DNA of 64,000 nucleotides from Filosporella fistucella (GCA_030077755.1 JAQJZZ010000004.1:1922001-1986000), one strand, 5' to 3'; shown: positions 1 to 12,386, numbered from the stretch's first letter. Notes: a model not told the origin generated them from the sequence alone. Numbers and translations are program-made.

Positions 1-162
1 AAGGTGAAGGGAATTAGGGGAAAGGGGGAGTATGAGAAGGTTTGGGCGCTTTATGAGATGGTTAAGGGGAGAGAGAGGGTTAAGAGGTATTTGGAGAGTG
101 AGAGGAGACAGAAGTATGGGATGGGGATTTATAGGTATTATGAGGAGTTGGATGCGGAGTAG
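1..162 (+). CDS. Glutathione S-transferase-like protein, C-terminal fragment (5' end outside window)
   Basis: An open frame enters from the left edge in frame 1 and ends at TAG 160-162, giving 53 residues. It is charged and helical and ends with a segment reading RRQKYGMGIYRYYEELD. That resembles the C-terminal tail of fungal glutathione S-transferases, which conjugate glutathione to electrophiles; the resemblance is from memory of the family and no catalytic residues are in view. The purine-rich coding strand and continuous frame to the edge support a real exon. Only the tail is visible, so the identity is tentative. Confidence 0.5.
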   Translation, partial: KVKGIRGKGEYEKVWALYEMVKGRERVKRYLESERRQKYGMGIYRYYEELDAE

Positions 163-832
163 GTGGATAATGGTAAGAGAGAGAGATTATAAGGCAGTAA
201 TAAAAAGTTTAGGGTCTGGGGAAAAAGAATGAAAAGTTATTGAATTATTATGCTACATAGTGACTTCTCCTTGCACTTACTCTACTATTACTTCATTTAT
301 TTGATATATATGGTTGCCTCCAAGGATTCGAAACGTCCCAGGTGACTTGGTCTTGAGACTTTCTGCCTATCATAAGGTATCTATGACTGTTCCCAACTTT
401 CCTAAGGCTTTCAAACTTATACTATCGAATATAAATTCAAGCTTCCCAGATTCCATAATTCTCATATTCCCCCTACCTTTTCATCTTTCAGAAAAAGGGG
501 AGCAGATCATGTGGCCGTCGATCAAAGTGGTGAGACGCAGGGCTGAAATCCTAAAGTGATGATTGGACCAGGGCACTGCTTACCCCACCATTCACTTCAC
601 CCAGCTCCCTTACCTTGAATCTCGAACTCGAATCCGAAGCTTGATATCAATCACCTCCTCGAAGCTTCTCAAGTATCATATCGCCTCGCAAATTCTCGCG
701 TCATCACCACCAAGCATCACAATCATAATATCTTGACTTCTCCCTTGTCCATTCTCCCGCACCCTGTCACCCCATCCCGCAATTGACATCACTGGCGCTC
801 AGACACCCCAACCACAGCTTTATCTGCCCACA
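163..832. other. Intergenic, 3' flank of GST-like gene and promoter of next gene
   Basis: About 670 bases without a convincing gene. The right half (about 560-830) is pyrimidine-rich with many CTC/TCC runs, as expected for a fungal core promoter and 5' leader. A short open frame at 314-559 has no protein-like character. Confidence 0.5.
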
Positions 833-1834
833 ATGGACTCAACACATCCAAACCAGTTCAATTCTCCTAAAAGAAAACGTGGTCCTCCTGCGATATCTAG
901 AATACCACCTACACCTCCTACTTCCTCTCCTCCACCAGCCATGCGTCTCAATACAAGTATTCCAGGTGTGGTAATCACCGAGGACGAAGAAAGGACTGGC
1001 AGTCCGAGAACGAAAGTCGCGTATAATTTTCAAGGCCTGCAGTTGGAAGATGGAGGTGATGTTGGGAGATTCGAGCTAGATGAGTCGAGAGTGAATAAAT
1101 TACAGCCGAGGAATGAGTTGGAAGATGATCCGATGCGACAAGAAGAAGCTGTCAGGAAACGAGTCAAGATATTGAAGGAACATAAGGGGAGAGAAATAGA
1201 GATACCCGAGACGCCGGACGTTAGGGCAAAGGGAGGAGAGAAACAATTCTCGATATTCATAGGACCGGAGAGGACAATAGATCCTTTTATTGGGCAGACG
1301 GCTAAGGGCGTGGTATTGAGTAATGGGATTGATCCCGTTATATTCAAGGGAAGCGCCGTCACAAGAATGAAAGAAGGCAGTTCCCTAGGAAAAGCATACC
1401 CAAGTATCAACAGACTCTCGGACTCTAAATCTCGAGGCCCCAAAAAGAGAGCTGGTACTCCACCTATGACTCTATTTGGCGGAGCAGAAGCTAGTCTGGA
1501 AACCGAAGGGAGAACGATTGTTGATCCTGATAGAGCGGCGTTAACATGGCATGATGATGAGATTACAGGCCATGATCCGACGGATCCTGATGATGATGGG
1601 GAGGGGATCAATGGCATTGGATTTAAACCCACGCCAGCGGAAGCTTATGCCAGAGCTCAGAAGAGGAGACAACAGATGACGGAATATAGGAATAGGGAAG
1701 CTAGAGAGGCTAGGAAGATAAGAAGTGAGAGGAGGAGAGGAAGTGAGATGTCGAAAGCTAGTAAAGAGGAGCAGGAAACTGCTAGGAGAGTAAGGTTTCT
1801 TGAGGCAGAGGTGAAAAGTATTATCACTACTTGA
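833..1834 (+). CDS. Conserved fungal protein of unknown function, 333 aa
   Basis: A single exon from ATG 833 (context cacaATGG) to TGA 1832-1834. I do not recognise a catalytic family. The N-terminus is Pro/Ser-rich and disordered-looking, with a basic KRKR patch near residue 13 that could be a nuclear localisation signal. An acidic Asp-rich stretch lies near residues 243-257. The C-terminal third (about 262-325) is a long Arg/Glu-rich helix, likely coiled coil, beginning FKPTPAEAYARAQKRRQQ. Such layouts are common in nuclear scaffold proteins, but this is only inference. It converges on COX20, with 166 bases between the two stop codons. Confidence 0.75.
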   Translation: MDSTHPNQFNSPKRKRGPPAISRIPPTPPTSSPPPAMRLNTSIPGVVITEDEERTGSPRTKVAYNFQGLQLEDGGDVGRFELDESRVNKLQPRNELEDDPMRQEEAVRKRVKILKEHKGREIEIPETPDVRAKGGEKQFSIFIGPERTIDPFIGQTAKGVVLSNGIDPVIFKGSAVTRMKEGSSLGKAYPSINRLSDSKSRGPKKRAGTPPMTLFGGAEASLETEGRTIVDPDRAALTWHDDEITGHDPTDPDDDGEGINGIGFKPTPAEAYARAQKRRQQMTEYRNREAREARKIRSERRRGSEMSKASKEEQETARRVRFLEAEVKSIITT

Positions 1835-2000
1835 TTGGATAGTGCATACTTGGGACCAACTCGGAAGAACTGTACGAGTACATTTTGCATAGCAAGGCGT
1901 TCAAGGAAGGGCTCAATTTAGAGCGGCGGCGGTGGAATTCTCAACCAGCAGATAGATACCAGACATCCAATATACAACGTATAATACACAGCTTTAGCTC

Positions 2001-2672
2001 CTACCAGAACTTCCAGAACCTCTTCTTTGCAGCCTCTTCTATCCTCTTGTCTTCCTCCTCTTTCAACCTCCTTCTTTCTTCCCTCCTAGCCTTAGCAGCA
2101 GCTTCCTTCTCCGCCTTCTTCTGATCAATAATCTCAACTGCTCGTTTCATATGTGCTCGTTCCAGATGGCGCTGGTAGAGACAGAACTCGTATTTCCCTA
2201 GTGCAGCGAAAATAAAGGATCCTACTGCCCAATTGGCTGCTTTAGGAATAGAAGCTATCCCCCAAAACACATTAGCAAAAATCCAATTTCTGTTCCTCTG
2301 CCCGGCCTTCAAATCCTCCAAAGATTATATAAAGGGAATGGAACAAAACCCACCTCCCCAAAGCGTCCTCACGCCCCCAACCCCAAATCCAGCCCCAATA
2401 CCCATAAGCAAACTATCTCTCACACACGGATACATATGGACCTGTTTGAAATCCTGCAGATGCACCGTTTTTATCGCATCTTTCAATGTAGGAGGCGCTT
2501 GTTTGGAACCGGCTGTGTTTTGGCCTGAGCCCTCTGGGAGTGCATTTGCGGAGGGAGGAGCGGAGAAAACTTCGTAAATTTTGGGGGATTGGGATTGGAT
2601 GTGTGGTGGGGGAGAGGTTTCTCCTGGTGGGGGACCGCGAGGAGGGGATGGATCTCTGGTGTCGCCTGCCAT
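2001..2672 (-). CDS. COX20: Cytochrome c oxidase assembly protein COX20
   Basis: Two exons, 2354-2672 and 2001-2254, joined across a 99-bp GT-AG intron (2255-2353), give 190 residues. COX20 is a mitochondrial inner-membrane chaperone that helps the Cox2 subunit mature. The recognisable core is DFKQVHMYPCVRDSLLMGIG (about 76-95) followed by GAGFGVGGVR, a first membrane segment. Across the splice it continues ASIPKAANWAVGSF, the second segment, with YEFCLYQRHLE after it. The tail is a long Lys/Glu/Arg helix ending FWKFW. The splice was fixed by frame: GGA G then CT TCT ATT CCT. The N-terminal 60 residues are Pro-rich and poorly conserved-looking. The gene is divergent from POL2. Confidence 0.88.
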
Positions 2673-3042
2673 GGTGTATGTGGTTGTGGATGGAGGGAGG
2701 GGAGACTGAACATTCGATGGATTCGATATTGGATGCGCGGGATGTATTTGATGGTTACCGTGGTGTGGCTGTGGTAGTGGCAGCTGTGGCTGTGATAGTG
2801 GTTAGAGAACAGGGGAAAGCACTAAACGGGAAGAAACGCGCTTTGGACGCGACGCGCTGTAATTCGAGATTCGTGAGATACATTTGATACTACTAACCAT
2901 ACATTTCTCCCCACCTCAATTACCCTCCCAGCACGACTCTCACCGCATTCTCCCTCGAGACGAAATCCACATGAAGCAATTCTTTCACTAGACTTGTTCT
3001 TGAACCCCTAATACCTCCTGAATACGGCCACTTTCCACCACG
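2673..3042. promoter_or_regulatory. Divergent COX20/POL2 promoter with three ACGCG (MCB-like) boxes
   Basis: This 370-bp divergent intergenic segment carries ACGCG at 2836-2840, 2847-2851 and 2852-2856, all on the + strand, about 190 bp upstream of the POL2 start. ACGCG is the core of the MluI cell-cycle box bound by MBF (Mbp1/Swi6), known to drive G1/S transcription of DNA replication genes including polymerases in yeasts. The left half has a GTGGCTGTGG-type microsatellite-like tract around 2760-2800. Confidence 0.55.
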
Positions 3043-6000
3043 ATGCCCGGCCCTCGAATGCCAAAGAACGGCTACCGTCGCGGAGGAAAACAAGCATACC
3101 ACGGTCCCAAGAAAACAAAAACTTTCGCTGCTTCTAAAGGCAACGAAGCTACATCCTCCGACGAGAAGAGAGAAGCCACCCGCCTCGCAAATTCAATAGA
3201 CGAAGCACAAGGATTCGCACGCTACGATGCAGGCAAGAAGAAAGTCGGCTGGCTTGTTAATGTAAAAGCGACAAGAATAGAAGATGACAAGATATTAGAC
3301 GGACGCGCGGGACTGGACTGTTATTTCATAGAGGAGGATGGAGGGACGTTTAAGGCGACGCTGGAATATGATCCATATTTCCTTGTTGCGGTCAAGAGAG
3401 GCCATGAAGCTGAAGCCGAAGAATGGCTTAAGAGAGCTCCTGGCGGAGGTGTGGTAAAGAGTCTACGGAAAGTAGAGAAGGAGGATCTGCAGATGCCGAA
3501 TCATCTCCTTGGGTACCGGCGGACGTTTTTTGAGCTGCGGTTCGCGAATACGAATGATTTGCTTGCGGCGAGAAGGGATATAATGCCCATTGCTGAGAAG
3601 AATAAGAAGAATATGAATGCGATGGATACTTATGCTGAGGTTGCTAGGTATGTTTTCCTGTATTGGGAAGGGAGGAAGCTGATTTTGTAGTGCGAATGCT
3701 GGGTTTGACCTCTTTGATGATGACCGGGATGATGAGAGACGACTTAATGTTTCCGTTGCTGATGCGAGCGATTTTATTGTGGATATACGGGAATGGGATG
3801 TACCATATCATGTACGAGTAATGATTGATTTGGGTTTGTCCCCCGTTCCACCTGTTTTGCCTCTGGCTGATGATATAGATATACGAACTGGAAAATGGTA
3901 CTCGGTTGAGGCCAAGCATGGCGTTACGACTATTAAATGTTTAGAGGAGCGTCTGGAGCGAGCGGATCCTGTGGTCATGGCATATGATATCGAGACTACG
4001 AAATTACCTCTGAAATTCCCTGATGCGGCTATCGATCAGATCATGATGATATCGTATATGATTGATGGACAGGGATTTTTAATTACAAACCGAGAGATCG
4101 TCTCAGAAGACATTGAGGATTTCGAATACACGCCAAAACCGGAATACGAGGGACCATTTATGATTTTCAATGAGCCGGACGAGAAAGCTGTCATTGAGCG
4201 GTTTTTCCTACATATTAAGGAGGCGAGACCGACTGTGATAGCCACTTATAACGGGGACTTTTTCGATTGGCCATTTGTAGACGCTCGGGCTAGTATCAAT
4301 GGAATTGATATGTACCTGGAGATTGGCTGGCGAAAAGGCCCAGAGGATCAATATTGTTGCGACTATAGCGCGCATATGGATTGTTTCCACTGGGTGAACA
4401 GAGACAGTTACTTACCACAAGGAAGTCGAGGCCTGAAAGCTGTTACTACTGCCAAACTTGGATACGACCCAGATGAATTGGACCCGGAACTCATGTTACG
4501 GTATGCGTCCGAGAAACCCCAGGTCTTGTCAGAATACTCCGTTTCCGATGCTGTGGCCACTTACTACTTGTACATGAAATATGTTCATCCGTTCATTTTC
4601 TCATTGTGTACTATTATCCCTCTCGGCCCGGATGCCGTATTACGAAAAGGAACTGGAACTCTGTGCGAGATGTTACTCATGGTGCAGGCTTACCAGAAAG
4701 AGATTGTCCTGCCCAATAAACACGTTTCTCCCAAAGAAGCTTTTTGGGATGGGCATTTACTGGAGTCGGAAACATACGTCGGCGGTCACGTCGAGAGTAT
4801 CGAAGCCGGAGTTTTTCGAGCAGATATCCCTGTCAACTTTGCTGTTGATACTACTGCTATCGACGAGCTTCTGGAAGATTTGGACGCTGCCTTGAAATTC
4901 AGTATCACGGTCGAAGAGAAGAAATCGCTGGACGACGTGACGAATTATGAAGAAGTGAAGCAGCAAATCACAGATCGACTGAATAGTTTAAAGCAGACAG
5001 CGAATCGAAGCGAGCGGCCTTTGATTTACCATTTGGACGTCGCCTCTATGTATCCTAATATCATGACCACAAATCGGTTACAACCTGATTCCATGATTGA
5101 GGAAGCAGATTGTGCGGCATGCGATTTCAACAGACCTGGAAAGACTTGTGATAGGAGAATGCCTTGGGCTTGGAGAGGAGAGTATCTTCCTGCCAAACGA
5201 GACGAATACAACATGATCAAAGCCTCTCTCGAGAATGAAAGATTTCCTGGAAAGTGGCCGAATAGCCCACCTCGTACATTTCAAGATCTGAGTTATGAGG
5301 AGCAATCCACTTTGGTGCGGAAGCGACTCCAGATTTACAGTCAGAAGATTTATCACAAAATCCATGAGTCTAAAACGATTGAGCGGGAAGCTATCATTTG
5401 TCAGCGAGAGAACCCTTTTTATATCGATACGGTCAAAGATTTCAGAGATCGCCGGTACGATTACAAAGGGAAGCAAAAAGTTTGGAAAGGCAAGACTGAA
5501 GCACTCAAAGCGGCGGGTGCTTCTGCTGCTGAAATTGAAAGTGGAAAGAAAATGATTGTTCTTTTCGACTCGCTACAACTCGCCCATAAGGTCATTTTGA
5601 ACTCTTTCTATGGTTACGTGATGAGAAAAGGTTCTCGTTGGTATTCTATGGAAATGGCTGGTGTTACCTGTCTCACTGGTGCACATATCATTCAAATGGC
5701 TCGACAGCTTGTGGAACGAATTGGACGACCCCTCGAACTTGACACCGATGGTATTTGGTGTATGTTACCTGCCACCTTTCCAGAAAACTATGGGTTCACA
5801 CTGAAGAATGGCAAAAAACTCGCCATTTCATACCCTTGCGTCATGTTGAATCATCTAGTCCATGCCAAGTTTACGAATCACCAGTACCAAACACTTGTTG
5901 ATCCGAAAACGTTCAAATATGAGACGCATAGCGACAATTCGATTTTCTTTGAAGTTGATGGGCCATACAGAGCTATGATTCTGCCTACTTCGAAGGAGGA

Positions 6001-9000
6001 AGACAAGAATTTAAAGAAACGTTACGCTGTTTTTAACGATGATGGGAGTCTGGCTGAACTAAAGGGTTTCGAAGTCAAGCGAAGAGGAGAGTTGAAGTTG
6101 ATCAAGATATTCCAACAGCAGATTTTCAAGTTCTTCTTAGAAGGGACGACGTTGACGGAGACGTACACTGCCGTGGCGAAAGTCGCGAATCAATGGTTGG
6201 ATGTTCTTCACTCGAAGGGGGAGACTCTTGCTGATGAAGAGTTGATTGATCTTATTTGCGAGAACAGAAGTATGTCAAAAACACTGGAAGAATATGGGTC
6301 CCAAAAATCCACATCGATCACGACTGCCAAGCGCCTAGCAGACTTTCTTGGAGAACAGATGGTCAAAGATAAGGGCTTGAACTGCAAGTATATCATTTGC
6401 TCAAGGCCGAAGAACGCTCCTGTCACTGAGCGCGCTATTCCTGTCGCCATTTTCTCTGCTGAGACTGCGGTCAAACGATATTTCTTGCGAAAATGGTTGA
6501 AGGAAGATCCCACGAATATGGATCCTCGGGCTCTCCTTGACTGGGATTATTATCTCGAACGTCTTGGCTCTGTCATCCAGAAATTGATAACAATCCCGGC
6601 TGCGCTACAAAAAGTCCGAAATCCTGTTCCAAGAGTGGCGCATCCAGAATGGCTTCAGAGGAGGATTAATGTCAAGGACGACAAATTGAAGCAGAAGAAG
6701 ATGACAGATCTGTTCAAAACGGCGCCTCTAGAGGAAATCAACAATCTGCAGGATCCTCGTATGGGAGATATGGAGGACTTTGGCAATAAGCTCCTGAAAC
6801 CCAAAGCTATCGGAGCTGCTCTTTCACAAGCGACACAGGCAACACAGAAGACACAGAAGCGAAAATCACCAGAACCTGCCGTCGCAGTGTCCACAAATCC
6901 ATATGCTGCTTTACCAGAGAAGATGCCATCTCCGACCGAGGATTATGAAGGTTTCCTCGAGTATCAGAAGCAGAAATGGAAAATCCAAAAGCAGGCACGT
7001 ATCCGTCGACGACATTTGTTTGGTGAATCACGGATTGGTGCTCAGAACAATATTGGTGAAACTTTCCGAAACCAGGCAGAGATTACTTTCAAGAGTACAT
7101 GGCAAGTTCTGCAGCTGCGGGGAACGACTAGTCCTGGTGTTGTCCTGGCATTCGTGCTTATTGATTCGAAAATCCACCAGCTGAAGATTAATGTACCCAG
7201 ACAGGTCTTCTTGAATTTGAAGGGAAGAGAATTGCCTGATATTGAGGTTGATGGCTGTGAGGCTCAAAAGGTCACTCATACATTGCCAAATGGACATCCA
7301 TCGGTGCATCTTTTCAAACTCACCATGCCGGAAGATGTTTATGTCAATGATGCTCCGAAGCTTTCTCTACTTTTCAACCATCCAAGTGTGGAAGGTGTCT
7401 ATGAGAAGCAGGTGCCATTGAGTATTCGGGCAGTCCTGCAATTGGGAAGTCTTTGCACTTTCGATGAAACCCAACAGGGTGTCCTTGGTAAAGGTCTCGA
7501 ATCTGGATTCGACCTTTCAGGCTTGCGTCGCGCTACTGCCAAACAGCCATACCTCTCTCAGTCACCATTGGCATATCTTTACCTCTATCACGTCGTTGCC
7601 GGAGACCGACAAGTCTTTGCTCTATTCTCGACAGCCAAGGAGCTAGCACATGTCGTAATTCTACAAAAATCAAAAGATTCAGCACAGGACCTACCGAATA
7701 TTGCAAAGATCTATGCTGATCTGAGGGCTCGGCGAGAGGAAGAAGCAAATGGTGCTGAATGGCAGACTTGCTTTGAGTATCAGGAAAAGCTACAATTCAA
7801 GACCAATCAGGTCACGACCAGACGGAAAGCCCTTCTTGAGATTGGAGACTTGGTCAAGAAGATGCGAAATGATGAGTCGAAACCTTTAATGCTTATCATT
7901 CAATCACCGCAACGACGCATGCTTGTCCATGATGTCCCCATCTTGGCCGAGTTTCCGGTCATGCCACTCAAGTATGAGACCACCGACAGCCATTTACCGC
8001 CTCTCGGATGGCAAGCATTCGTTGCAAAACGTCTGGTTAGCCATTATCTAAGTCTTGGCCACTGGATTATGCATCTTACTTCTCTTGCCAGATATGGAGA
8101 TGTACCACTTTGCAATCTTGAGCGGGATGATCCAAGATTCTTGATTGATATTGCATATGCCCGACGCTTACAGAAGAATAATGTCGTGTTATGGTGGTCA
8201 GGTGGACCGAGACCAGATCATGCTGGGTATGAGCAAGACGATGTTCTTGGACCGCTGGAGACGGTCCAAATGCCTTCGGTCAATAATCCTGGTACATACC
8301 CATCTGTATGTATTGAGATTGATGTTCGGAATTTGGCTATCAATACCATTCTTACATCGTCACTCATCAACGAACTCGAAGGTAGCGACTCAGTATCATT
8401 CAATCCTGCAGCACCTTCAGATGATTCGCCTAGCGATGGCACAAATGTTCTATACTCCGACAATGCATTTGCGACTGCTGGTGTGACTGTTCTGAGAGAG
8501 ATGGTCAAGGCTTGGTGGGCTGAAGCTTGTAAAGGGAGCAGTATGGCTGATATCATGGTCCAACATCTTGTTCGTTGGGTTGAGAATCCTGACTCTTTCC
8601 TCTATGATCGCTCCTTGCATTACTATGTTCAGATGATGTCGAGGAAAGCTTTCCAGCAACTCATGACTGATTTCCGACGTGTTGGATCTCATGTCGTGTT
8701 CGCCAACGCAAATCGACTGCTCCTCCAAACCACGAAGTCGGAGGTTGGAAATGCATATGCTTACAGCCAATATATTCTCAAGTCCATCAAGGCGAAGCCG
8801 CTCTTTCATTTCCTCGATCTGGAGATTAAAGAGTACTGGGATTACCTCGTCTGGTACGACGAATTCAATTATGGTGGGAAAGCCTGTACTGAGGTTGTGG
8901 AAGCCGAGAATCAGACTCTTGATTGTATTATGCATTGGCAGCTGAGCAAGTTCTTACCCGCTCCATTACAGCCTATCTTCCACGATTGGGTCGTCGAGTT

Positions 9001-9817
9001 CGTGGAGACTATGCATAAACTCAAACGCCCTCGTGCCATTGAGGGTGTAGAGTCCACTCCACGAGCGACTCAAATACCGGTTCAGGCGCTTGGAGATGAT
9101 AAAGCGGATAAGATAATCCTTGGAAAGGAATTTGAGAAGCCCCTCAAACGTCAAATTGCTGGCTTGATCCGTCGCCAGAAAGATGAAATGCTGCATCCAG
9201 AATTAGCATCCGATTACAGCTTCCCAGTCCTTCCAGGCTCTCATCTCAAACTTTCCAACCCGGCTCTCCAACTCGTCAAATCCCTAATGCAAGTCCTCTC
9301 CCTCGACAAAAACATCACAATGGAAGCCCGTCTCCTCCGCAAAGAACTTCTCTCTCTCTTCGACGTCCGCGAATTCTCCAACGAAGCCCGCTTTGAGAAC
9401 CCATCCGAGAGTCTCCGTCTACAACAAGTTATATGTGACAACTGCACCGTAGCGCGCGATCTCGATTTCTGCCGCGACGAAGACCTGACTCCGGACCCTA
9501 CAACCCCGGACGTCATCAGGCCGTGGAAATGCGCGTTTTGCGAAAACGAGTACACGCGCTTAGAAATTGAGGAACGGCTTATCGGCCTCGTTAATTCTGT
9601 CGTCAGCGAGTGGAATGGACAGGACTTAAAGTGTGCTAAGTGTAATGGAGTGAGGGTAAATGATTTCATGGAACATTGTGCATGTAGTGGGGAGTGGAAG
9701 GAGACTGTTGATAAGGGGGTGATGGTTAGGAAATTGAGGGTTTTTGAGAGAGTTGCTGCGGCTTATGGGTTGAGGATGCTAGGGGTGGTTGTTAGGGAGG
9801 TTTTGGAGGGGATTTGA
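3043..9817 (+). CDS. POL2: DNA polymerase epsilon catalytic subunit A (leading-strand replicase)
   Basis: Exons 3043-3647 and 3691-9817 give 2243 residues, close to yeast Pol2 (2222). The 43-bp intron joins AG|T, restoring EVASANAGFDLFDDD, a conserved N-terminal stretch. The proofreading exonuclease shows ExoI DIET (about 301-303), ExoII YNGDFFDWP and ExoIII YSVSDAVATYY. The polymerase shows motif A DVASMYPNIM (about 651), motif B KVILNSFYGYVM and motif C ELDTDGIWC (about 885). The C-terminus carries CysA and CysB clusters (CDNC at about 2117, WKCAFC, LKCAKC, CAC) that bind Zn and an Fe-S cluster and the Dpb subunits. The enzyme synthesises leading-strand DNA in the nucleus. All key acidic residues are present and there are no internal breaks. 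Confidence 0.97.
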
Positions 9818-9936
9818 GTCTTGTGGCGTGGTATTGGAAGCAGACAGGGATGGGTGCATAACTGGTGTTTGAAATTTGGGATTGGGTCGTTGGGTAAGAG
9901 CATTGGGATGGAGTTTCGGGTATATAGCTATCATAG

Positions 9937-10020
9937 AGCTTAATGAAGATCTGAAATATAGTTGACTGTTCTGCTTGATATTGTGCTTGTACCAGGGACT
10001 CGATCGCTGTTTTATTACAT
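9937..10020 (+). repeat. Diverged direct repeat, copy A
   Basis: Reads agcttaatgaagatctgaaa, then cttgatattgtgcttgtacc and a gactcgatcgctgtttta segment. The same order of blocks recurs in copy B at 10155-10237. Many differences are transitions. Confidence 0.5.
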
Positions 10021-10154
10021 TGCACATAGCGATGCACGTGTAATACCTTAGGTTCTCCTCAAAAAGCTCAACAATTATTGATCTGATGGTTCGAGGTATA
10101 GGGATTCTAGTTATAACTAGCAGCTTTGGTATATAGTTATACTAGCCAGTTAAG

Positions 10155-10237
10155 GCTTGATAAAGATTTGAAGGCTATCTGTTTTTCTTGATATTATCCT
10201 TGTATTAGGGGGCCGATCAGATGTTTCGGTAATATCA
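10155..10237 (+). repeat. Diverged direct repeat, copy B
   Basis: Reads ggcttgataaagatttgaag, then cttgatattatccttgtatt and a ggccgatcagatgtttc segment, matching copy A block for block with small gaps. Confidence 0.5.
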
Positions 10238-10977
10238 GAAATATATCACACGAAACTGCTACCAAATGTCCTAGTCTTCAAAAAATCTCGTTCCTAAGAA
10301 CGTTAATGAGAATTTCGAAAATTTAAAACTTAAATTGAAATATATTTCTTTATACTAAGATAATAGTACGTCTCCTGACTACAAGCGGCAGCGAAGTGGA
10401 CGGGAGAAGTAAGTGTGAAATTAGAAGTATGGTAAGTAAGGTATACTTTATTTTGGCGTGGAATATATGTAATTTAAAGAATAGGTTTTGTTAGAGGGTT
10501 GAGTTAGGTACAGATAGATAGGTAGGGTACTAGGAGAATTGAAATGTGGTATTAGGTTTTTTTCTTTTTTAGGAGTTTCGAGTAGCAAGAGCTTTGTATA
10601 GACTTAGATACTTCGTGTTTGAGTAATATACAACTCTAGTACTACAATAGGAACTTTATTATTGTGAAAATGAAATCAACGTTTCTCTATTGCTTATTTC
10701 TGCTTCTACTCCAACGTATTTCATTCTGTTGCTGCAATTTTCGAGCTCATCTCCCATTTTACCTAGTTCTTATATATAGCGGGGTAAACGCTGACTAAAC
10801 CTTTACCCCTCCCCCACTTCCGTATACCCCACCACAGTCCCAACTTCAGCACTCAATTTCCCCTTCAATGGCGCAATAACGTCTCTTTTCTCCAGAAAAG
10901 CTCTTCTGCTTTAAACATCCCCTTTTCCCAACACCTCTCTTTTCCCCAACATTATCTACACAAACCCTCATACCAAA

Positions 10978-12023
10978 ATGTCTGACAATAATATCCTTAT
11001 AATTGGCGCCACAGGATGGATAGGCACTTACATAACTGCTCAAATTTTACTTGCTAAAGAGAATTTCGGCACAATTTCGATCTTTACCTCAACATCTACT
11101 CTAGAGAGGAAAAAAGATGTGATAGATGATTTGAAGAGGCAGGGCGTGGAAATCATTGTGGGAGATATTCTGAACTTAGAGGATGTTAGGAGGGCATTTG
11201 AAGGTAATTCTTTTCTGTCTCTTCCATTTGTCCTCGCAGCATAAATGAATATATACCTCTATATACTCAGAAAAATGCCATCCACAGTGAAGTATACTAA
11301 TAACCCATACTAGGGAAAAACACAATTATCTCCTCCCTCGGGCGCTCCATGATCTCAACCCAAATCTCCTGGCTCCCTCTCCTCTCCTCCTCCCCTTCCA
11401 TCAAAAGATTCCTCCCCTCCGAATACGGCACCGATATAGAGTACGCCCCTTCTTCAGCCAACGAGCCGCCCCATCAGCAAAAACTCGCTGTTCGGGCTGC
11501 TCTAGCTAAAGCCAATCCCCAAAACCATACATATACATATATCGTCACCGGGCCATTCGCATACGGATACCTAGCTAAGAACAGCAGGGAGGAAATAGGG
11601 AGTTTTGACGTACTGGGAAAGAAAGCTAGTGTGATAGGTGACGGAAAAGGGAGAATAAGTCTTACTACAGAAGACGACGTAGGTCGTTTCGTAGTAGCCG
11701 CACTTCTGCACCCCGAAGCAGGCAAGAACTCTGCACTGAAACTTAATTCCTTCACTACAACGCCTCTATCCATAGTCCAAGAGTTCGAGAAGCAGACTGG
11801 TGATAAGTGGGATTTAAGATACGTCAGTCTAGAGAGTGTGAAAGAGGGAGAGAGGAAAGCTTATGAGGAGGGTGTACCGTGGGCAACGGGATACACATTA
11901 AGGAGGATTTGGGCGGAGGGAGGAACGCTGTATGAAGAGAGGGATAATGGGAAAATTGGGGCGGAGGGGACGGATACGTTGGAGTTGGCTGTGGGTGTGG
12001 AGATTGGGAAACAGAGGAGGTGA
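10978..12023 (+). CDS. NmrA-like / isoflavone-reductase-type NAD(P)-binding protein
   Basis: Exons 10978-11203 and 11314-12023 (intron 110 bp, GTAATT...CTAG, phase 1) give 311 residues. The N-terminus NILIIGATGWIGTYI carries the Rossmann motif GATGxxG (residues 10-16) of the NmrA/PCBER atypical short-chain dehydrogenases. After the splice KNTIISSLG is the expected strand-4 segment, then RFLPSEYGTDIEY, typical of the isoflavone-reductase branch, and YIVTGPFAYGYL. These enzymes bind NADP(H) and either reduce aromatic substrates or act as redox sensors; the substrate here cannot be told. It converges on a Zn2Cys6 gene with 363 bases between the stops. Start ATG has a good context (accaaaATGtc). 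Confidence 0.85.
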
Positions 12024-12386
12024 TGCTGGGAGTTGCAGGGGAATGTGGGAGTATAAGTGGTATGGAGGTAATAAGTTTGAGTAAAAGACACTTCATTCCT
12101 GATATGAATTCGATGGCTATTTGCAAAATCGATTTCATTATCATAATCGTGAGAATTTTGACCCATATTGCAATAATTTGAGAGATATAAGATTTAGTGC
12201 AGGAGGATCGTAGTAGTTATGTACTGGGTGCAAGCATCATATGTTATCTCCGCCAGGCATTCTGGGGGGCGATGATATAAACAGTCTAAAAGCAGATTCC
12301 CAACATGAAATAAATTGTGCATCTAGTCCTATCTCGTAAGGGGTATCTCCAAAATTCAAAAAACCATCAGACAATTCAAGTACCCA
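12024..12386. other. Convergent 3' intergenic region
   Basis: Shared 3' flank of the NmrA-like gene (+) and the Zn2Cys6 gene (-). AT-rich, with no gene seen. Confidence 0.5.

Larger units (their letters stand above)
9818..10977. other. AT-rich intergenic with a diverged tandem duplication
   Basis: About 1160 bases between POL2 and the NmrA-like gene. No coding frame is convincing. Segments 9937-10020 and 10155-10237 resemble each other (see repeat entries). The last 170 bases are C-rich on the + strand and form the likely promoter of the following gene. Confidence 0.5.
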
